Assembly (NCBI GenBank): GCA_038058335.1
Contig: JBBUBI010000022.1
Coordinates: 1 to 25,058, forward strand
Direction: 5' to 3'
Source: JBBTVO01 sp038058335
Lineage (GTDB): Bacteria; Patescibacteriota; Microgenomatia; Levybacterales; UBA12049
DNA: 25,058 bases
In this document: one piece after another, positions 21,053-25,058 of the stretch
How positions within the stretch are numbered: position 1 is the stretch's first letter
How the letters are laid out: the number at the start of each line of letters is the position of its first letter
The notes under the pieces: model-generated
Database searches by the model: none
The model's input: only the letters and a program-made list of their open reading frames with translations
What the model was told of the DNA's origin: nothing
Position numbers and translations under genes: made by a program

Positions 21053-23878
21053 ATGGCTATCCACGAAATTAGAGTTGGATATATAGGGCAAGATACAAAA
21101 GGGCAGGAAGTTGCAAGTGAAGCACAACGGACTATTGGCCTGTCAGGACTTGAAAAAGTAAGAACAGCAAAAGTTTACAGACTAGAAGGAGCTACGGACG
21201 AAGATGCATTGAGACTAGCGCAGACTTTACTAGCAGAGCCAATAGATCAAATTTTCACAATTGATCAGCCACTTATCACGGATACTCTTCAAATTGTCGA
21301 AGTAGCATATCAGCTAGGAGTTATGAATCCCGAGGCCGATTCTATTATGAAATCTGCAAAAGATTTAGGTATAAATTTAACAGCGGCAGATTCCAGTACT
21401 GAATACGGATTTTATGGAACTGTAGATCAAGAAGAAGTTGCTCAAGTAGTAAACAGACTGCTGGTCAATAAAATTGTGGAGCAAGTGGTTTATGAGAAGC
21501 CTCAGACGTTAATTATAAAAGGTGAACCAGGAATTGTAGAAATTATTCCAATAAGAAGTGCTTCTGCTGATGAAATGGCTGCTTTGTCAAAAGATAAACT
21601 GTTCTTAAGTGATCAGGAGATGAAAGTTATTCAGTCTCACTGCATCACATTGGGGAGAGATCCGTATGATGGAGAATTGGAAACAATTGCGGCGCGCTGG
21701 AGCGAGCATTGCGGTCATAAGACTTTTCGAGCAAAAGTAATAGTTGATGGAGTAGAAAAACCGCCTCTTTTTACAAGAATCAGCGAGACGGCTAAGAAGT
21801 ATTTTGGGAATGAAGTTGTTTCTGCTTTTGATGATAATTCCGGAGTAATGAAGTTTTATGATGGACAAGCAATCTGTGGAAAAGTCGAGACGCACAATAG
21901 TCCCTCAGCTATCGAGCCATACGGCGGAGCAATGACCGGAAGCGGAGGGGTATTTAGAGATATACTCGGAACCGGACAAGGTGCAAAAATAGTTATTTCT
22001 ACTGATATGTTTTGTTTTGCACCTCCCGATTTAGACCCTTCAAAATTACCAGAAGGGACATTACATCCTGATTATTTACAGCGAAGAGTCGTGGCAGGAG
22101 TGAGAGATTACGGAAACAGAATGGGCATACCAACCAACAACGGCTCGGTTCATTATCATGAAGATTTTAGAGCAAAGCCTACTGTAATTGTCGGATCTTA
22201 TGGAATCATTCCAGAGAATAGAGCACAAAAAGGACAGCCTGAAATAGGTGATTTAGTTGTAATTATAGGCGGAAGAACCGGTAGGGATGGAATACACGGT
22301 GCAACATTTTCCTCAGGCGAGATGACAGAAAGAACCATAAATGTTAATTCAAGTGCTGTTCAAATCGGCAATGCAATCGAAGAAAAAAGAATGGCAGATG
22401 CGATAATCGAAGCCAGAGATAAAGATCTAATCAGAGCTATTACTGATTGCGGCGCGGCTGGATTTTCCTCGGCTGTAGGGGAAATGGGAGAGAATACAGG
22501 CGTAGTCGTAGATATAGAAAAAGCTCCTCTTAAATATCCGGGACTTTCTCCTTGGGAAATATGGCTATCTGAATCTCAAGAGAGAATGGTAGCTTCGATT
22601 GATCCTTCGAAAATAAACGAATTTTTAAATGTATGTAAGAAATATAATGCAGAAGCAACCGTTATCGGTCATTTCGATGACAGCAATAAGCTCACCGTAA
22701 AATATGGTGATCAGATGGTAGTCGATTTAGATTACGATTTTCTAAAAAATGGATTACCACAGAGAACGATGAATGCTCATTGGGAAAAATCTGAATCCGA
22801 TGAGGCCTTCATCGAAATGCCAATTGACTGGATAGACACTTTTAAAAAAGTTTTATCTCATGGAAATGTTGCATCCAAGGAGCCAATAGTTCGTCAATAT
22901 GATCATGGTGTTCAGGGGACAAATGTGCTGCCTCCATTTGGAGGAGAAAAATTCGATGGGCCCAACGATGCGGTTGTCATCACCCCAATCCTAGGTAAGC
23001 CTTACGGAATGATTGTTGCACACGGTATAAATCCTATCCTAAACAGAATAGATCCATATTGGGGTAGCGTTTGGGCTACTGCTGAAGCGATGGCAAATTA
23101 CGTAGCTGTAGGAGGAGATCCTGATGAAGCAGTACTGGTAAATAATTATATTTGGCCGTTTCCCGATGAAGACGCGATGGGATCTTTAGATCTTTCGGTT
23201 GATGCGGTAGTAGATTGCATGAATGCTTTAGAAAGACCAGTGATTTCGGGCAAGGATAGTTTGTCTTCTACCTATAGAGGTAAAGACGGACAGGTTATAA
23301 AAATTCCACCAGTTCTTTGCATGTCTGTATTTGGTAGAATTCCTGATATTGAGAAGACCGTTACATCTGATATTAAAAAAGAAAATTCAAGCCTTTATCT
23401 TGTGGGGGCTCTCGATAGAGGCATGGCTGGATCAACTTACTATGATGTCAATGGACTAGTAGGTGATGAAGTTCCCAAAATAGATTTAAAAGTATTACCA
23501 GCAGTGTTGAGAGGTGTTCATGAAGCAATTAAAAGTGGCGAGGTGTTGGCCTGTCATGATGTGAGCGAAGGAGGAATAATTAGTGCGATTTCTGAGATGG
23601 CATTTGGAGGAGATTGTGGTGTTGAATTAAGTTTAAGCGCTCAAATGCAAAGACCAGATTTGTTTTTGTTTAATGAAACTGCAGGGACTTTTGTTGTCGA
23701 AGTAGAAAATGATGAAATAGCAAATAATTTGTTTGGAACCCTACCCTATATACGTTTGGGTAAGACTACTCAAGCAAAAACAATTAACGTAAAAGTAGGA
23801 GAAGATGATTTATTTACGGTTCCTACCGATGAACTGAAGCAAGCTTGGCAAGAGCCATTAAGGAGGATATTTCACTGA
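21053..23878 (+). CDS. purL: FGAM synthase PurS-PurL fusion
   Basis: Converts FGAR to FGAM, using ammonia from the PurQ glutaminase. Residues 1-150 are two PurS-like ferredoxin halves (first ending at LAEPIDQIFTIDQ; second containing GVMNPEADSIMKSAKDLGI), and the PurL synthetase follows. ARWSEHCGHKTF (214-225) with active-site His222, VETHNSPSAIEPYGG, and in the second half GVQGTNVLPPFGG and GKDSLSSTY are diagnostic. At 941 aa it lacks the glutaminase domain of large PurL, supplied by the next gene. This PurSL form removes the need for a separate purS. Its last codons contain the purQ Shine-Dalgarno, and its TGA overlaps the purQ start. Confidence 0.93.
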   Translation: MAIHEIRVGYIGQDTKGQEVASEAQRTIGLSGLEKVRTAKVYRLEGATDEDALRLAQTLLAEPIDQIFTIDQPLITDTLQIVEVAYQLGVMNPEADSIMKSAKDLGINLTAADSSTEYGFYGTVDQEEVAQVVNRLLVNKIVEQVVYEKPQTLIIKGEPGIVEIIPIRSASADEMAALSKDKLFLSDQEMKVIQSHCITLGRDPYDGELETIAARWSEHCGHKTFRAKVIVDGVEKPPLFTRISETAKKYFGNEVVSAFDDNSGVMKFYDGQAICGKVETHNSPSAIEPYGGAMTGSGGVFRDILGTGQGAKIVISTDMFCFAPPDLDPSKLPEGTLHPDYLQRRVVAGVRDYGNRMGIPTNNGSVHYHEDFRAKPTVIVGSYGIIPENRAQKGQPEIGDLVVIIGGRTGRDGIHGATFSSGEMTERTINVNSSAVQIGNAIEEKRMADAIIEARDKDLIRAITDCGAAGFSSAVGEMGENTGVVVDIEKAPLKYPGLSPWEIWLSESQERMVASIDPSKINEFLNVCKKYNAEATVIGHFDDSNKLTVKYGDQMVVDLDYDFLKNGLPQRTMNAHWEKSESDEAFIEMPIDWIDTFKKVLSHGNVASKEPIVRQYDHGVQGTNVLPPFGGEKFDGPNDAVVITPILGKPYGMIVAHGINPILNRIDPYWGSVWATAEAMANYVAVGGDPDEAVLVNNYIWPFPDEDAMGSLDLSVDAVVDCMNALERPVISGKDSLSSTYRGKDGQVIKIPPVLCMSVFGRIPDIEKTVTSDIKKENSSLYLVGALDRGMAGSTYYDVNGLVGDEVPKIDLKVLPAVLRGVHEAIKSGEVLACHDVSEGGIISAISEMAFGGDCGVELSLSAQMQRPDLFLFNETAGTFVVEVENDEIANNLFGTLPYIRLGKTTQAKTINVKVGEDDLFTVPTDELKQAWQEPLRRIFH
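23861..23866 (+). promoter_or_regulatory. Strong Shine-Dalgarno for purQ
   Basis: A perfect AGGAGG lies inside the end of purL, 8 bases before the CTG at 23875. It decides the purQ start, since no ATG, GTG or TTG lies at a suitable distance. Confidence 0.7.
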
Positions 23879-24663
23879 AAGAACGAGGACCTCAAGTCTG
23901 TGTATTAAAAACTGATGGCATTAATTGCGATGAAGAAACAGTCAACGCATTTTCTGTTGCCGGAGGAAGAACTAAAACCGTTCACATAAATGAGCTTCGC
24001 GCTAATGAAGATAATCTAAATAATTATCAAATTTTAGCTTTACCCGGAGGATTCTCCTACGGAGACGATATTGCTTCTGGAAAAATATTGGCTCTTGAGC
24101 TCAATAGTTATCTGGCAGATCAGATTGACGATTTTGTAAATGGCAAGAAAGGTCTAGTTTTAGGAGTTTGCAACGGATTTCAGGTTTTGGTTCGATCCGG
24201 ACTTTTGCCGTTTGGAACAATGGGAGAGATGAAGGCCACTTTAACAAATAATGATTCGGGACATTTTGAATGCAGATGGATTGATCTAAGAATTGAAGAT
24301 GATAATGCTTGTGTGTTTTTGGAGGGAATGAATGGGGTGATGTCTTATCAGGTAGCACATGGAGAGGGAAAGTTTTTTGCAGAAGGTCAGGTTTTGGATC
24401 AGATTGAAAGAGAAAAGTTAGTTGTATTGAGATACAGCGATCCATTAGGGAATCCTACTCAACAATATCCAGAAAATCCGAATGGGTCTCTGAATGCTAT
24501 AGCAGGGATTACAGATTTTTCAGGAAGAATATTGGGTCTTATGCCTCATCCCGAAAGATTTATTAGGCTAACTCAGCACCCGAATTGGAGAAGAATGCCA
24601 AATCTAGAGCCACAAGGACTTCCAATATTCGAAAGAATGGTAAATTATGCATCGCAGATGTAA
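23875..24663 (+). CDS. purQ: FGAM synthase glutaminase subunit
   Basis: Class I glutamine amidotransferase that feeds ammonia to PurL. From the CTG at 23875 the protein is 262 aa and begins with a run that matches the PurQ N-terminus KVCVLRTDGTNCDxET. Catalytic residues: Cys99 in LGVCNGFQ, His225 and Glu227 in MPHPERF. The oxyanion segment LPGGFSYGDDIASG is at 56-69. A TTG at 23845 also opens the frame but adds ten residues with no family match and overlaps purL by 34 bases, whereas the CTG has AGGAGG at 8-base spacing and overlaps the purL TGA as CTGA. It ends 33 bases before lepA. Confidence 0.92.
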   Translation: MKERGPQVCVLKTDGINCDEETVNAFSVAGGRTKTVHINELRANEDNLNNYQILALPGGFSYGDDIASGKILALELNSYLADQIDDFVNGKKGLVLGVCNGFQVLVRSGLLPFGTMGEMKATLTNNDSGHFECRWIDLRIEDDNACVFLEGMNGVMSYQVAHGEGKFFAEGQVLDQIEREKLVVLRYSDPLGNPTQQYPENPNGSLNAIAGITDFSGRILGLMPHPERFIRLTQHPNWRRMPNLEPQGLPIFERMVNYASQM

Positions 24664-24677
24664 TTAAACTCCTCCTC

Positions 24678-24686
24678 TGATATAAT
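24678..24686 (+). promoter_or_regulatory. Extended -10 promoter of lepA
   Basis: TGATATAAT is a perfect extended -10 element, 10 bases before the lepA ATG. The leader would be only three or four bases. No convincing -35 box is seen, as expected for an extended -10 promoter. Confidence 0.65.
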
Positions 24687-24696
24687 TTCCCCACAT

Positions 24697-25058
24697 ATGG
24701 ATCAAATTAGGATAAGGAATTTTGCGATTATCGCGCATATCGATCATGGCAAGTCAACGCTTGCGGACCGGATAATGGAAATATGTGGTGCTGTGGGAGC
24801 AAAACATGAAGAGCAAATGCTTGATAGCCTTGAGCTTGAACGTGAGCACGGAATAACGATTAAACTTAAGGCAATAAGACTCACTTACCGTTCGCAAATA
24901 CAAAATCCGAAATCCGAAAAACGAAACAATACGCAAATTCAAAATTCAAATTCTCAAAATAATTTTGAGTTTCGAGATTCGAATTTAGAGTTTGCAGATT
25001 CAGTTTACCAGCTGAATTTGTTAGATACTCCAGGTCACGTAGATTTTTCCTACGAAGT
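24697..25058 (+). CDS. lepA: Elongation factor 4 (LepA), 5' part
   Basis: Translational GTPase acting on stalled ribosomes; the gene runs off the window. The first 120 residues show RNFAIIAHIDHGKSTLADRI with the P-loop (about 13-21), LDSLELEREHGITIK as switch I (43-57), and LNLLDTPGHVDFSYEV as G3 (106-121). Between the strand ending at Tyr64 and the strand starting at Tyr104 there are about 39 residues where E. coli LepA has about 7. The extra segment is Asn/Gln/Ser-rich and encoded by a heptamer array with inverted arms. It falls in a beta-hairpin turn, so GTPase function may survive. Confidence 0.93.
   Translation, partial: MDQIRIRNFAIIAHIDHGKSTLADRIMEICGAVGAKHEEQMLDSLELEREHGITIKLKAIRLTYRSQIQNPKSEKRNNTQIQNSNSQNNFEFRDSNLEFADSVYQLNLLDTPGHVDFSYE
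24891..25002 (+). repeat. Heptamer array with inverted arms in lepA
   Basis: Sixteen consecutive 7-base units fill 112 bases. The left half is CAAA/CGAA-rich (ATCCGAA twice in a row at 24905 and 24912). The right half is its inverted counterpart (AGTTTCG, AGATTCG, AGTTTGC). At the centre CTCAAAA (24953-24959) and TTTTGAG (24963-24969) form a perfect stem with a 3-base loop. The reading frame stays open. Confidence 0.85.

Noticed and set aside
23845..23874. TTG start for purQ giving a longer protein
   Set aside because: The added residues do not match PurQ and the AGGAGG would lie within the coding region rather than before it.
24891..25002. A CRISPR array or transposon end
   Set aside because: The units are 7 bases without spacers, the frame is open through the array and lepA continues on both sides; no cas or transposase gene is near.
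1..25058. Alternative genetic code with TGA as glycine
   Set aside because: TGA ends several genes exactly where families end (helicase, FN3/Ig gene, MurJ-like, PurL), often in ATGA, CTGA or TGATG couplings, so it is a normal stop.
1..25058. tRNA, rRNA or riboswitch genes
   Set aside because: No cloverleaf-like block ending in CCA, rRNA-like segment or known riboswitch core was recognised by eye; gaps between genes are all under about 105 bases.

Overview
The window is about two-thirds A+T, gene-dense and almost free of intergenic space; no stretch of 300 bases lacks a gene. Gene content points to a bacterium of the Candidate Phyla Radiation (Patescibacteria), most likely a Microgenomates-type lineage. 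The reasons are a compact UvrD/PcrA helicase, FemA/B-like transferase, LCP protein, a DUF2298 'YYY' membrane protein, PilN/PilO-like genes, a divergent MurJ, 4-nt ATGA gene overlaps, GTG/TTG starts, and promoters set almost on top of start codons. The lineage is inferred; there is no rRNA or other phylogenetic marker beyond S20 and partial LepA. TGA works as an ordinary stop.

Layout. (1) 43-1380 (+): an unrecognised gene, then a nickel superoxide dismutase (sodN) and its S26-type maturation protease (sodX). (2) 1483-2430 (+): a membrane-anchored methyltransferase and an orphan gene with an EF-hand-like loop. (3) 5259-2411 (-): UvrD/PcrA helicase coupled by ATGA to a FemA/B-family transferase. 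(4) 5336-7118 (+): triosephosphate isomerase overlapping an LCP cell-wall ligase. (5) 17085-7111 (-): one nine-gene run with overlaps or 1-nt gaps: PilN-like, PilO-like, small membrane protein, FN3/Ig surface protein, FAD oxidoreductase, methyltransferase, two GT-C-like membrane proteins and DUF2298. It joins a pilus-type inner-membrane module to surface-glycan genes behind one clear promoter. (6) 17430-17131 (-): ribosomal protein S20, divergent from 17465-24663 (+): MurJ-like flippase, then purM, purN, a PurS-PurL fusion and purQ. (7) 24697-end (+): 5' part of lepA.

The most striking structure is not a gene. Degenerate tandem repeats with a strict 7-base period occur at ten places, nine of them inside five genes and in frame (methyltransferase, femA/B-like gene three times, DUF2298 twice, FAD oxidoreductase twice, lepA), and one between genes. 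Unit sequences differ from site to site, but the period does not, and two of the longer arrays have inverted arms. As 7 and 3 share no factor, such arrays encode 7-residue periodic peptides. They lie where the host families normally have short loops or tails. They look like a family of short mobile or self-expanding elements tolerated within proteins. A separate GC-rich hairpin-like insert sits in sodX.

Other points are the sodN-sodX pair, a probable CTG start for purQ behind a perfect AGGAGG, a window-wide pattern of leaderless or near-leaderless promoters, and a partial de novo purine cluster in a lineage that mostly lacks the pathway. I saw no tRNA, rRNA, CRISPR array, transposase or convincing intrinsic terminator.
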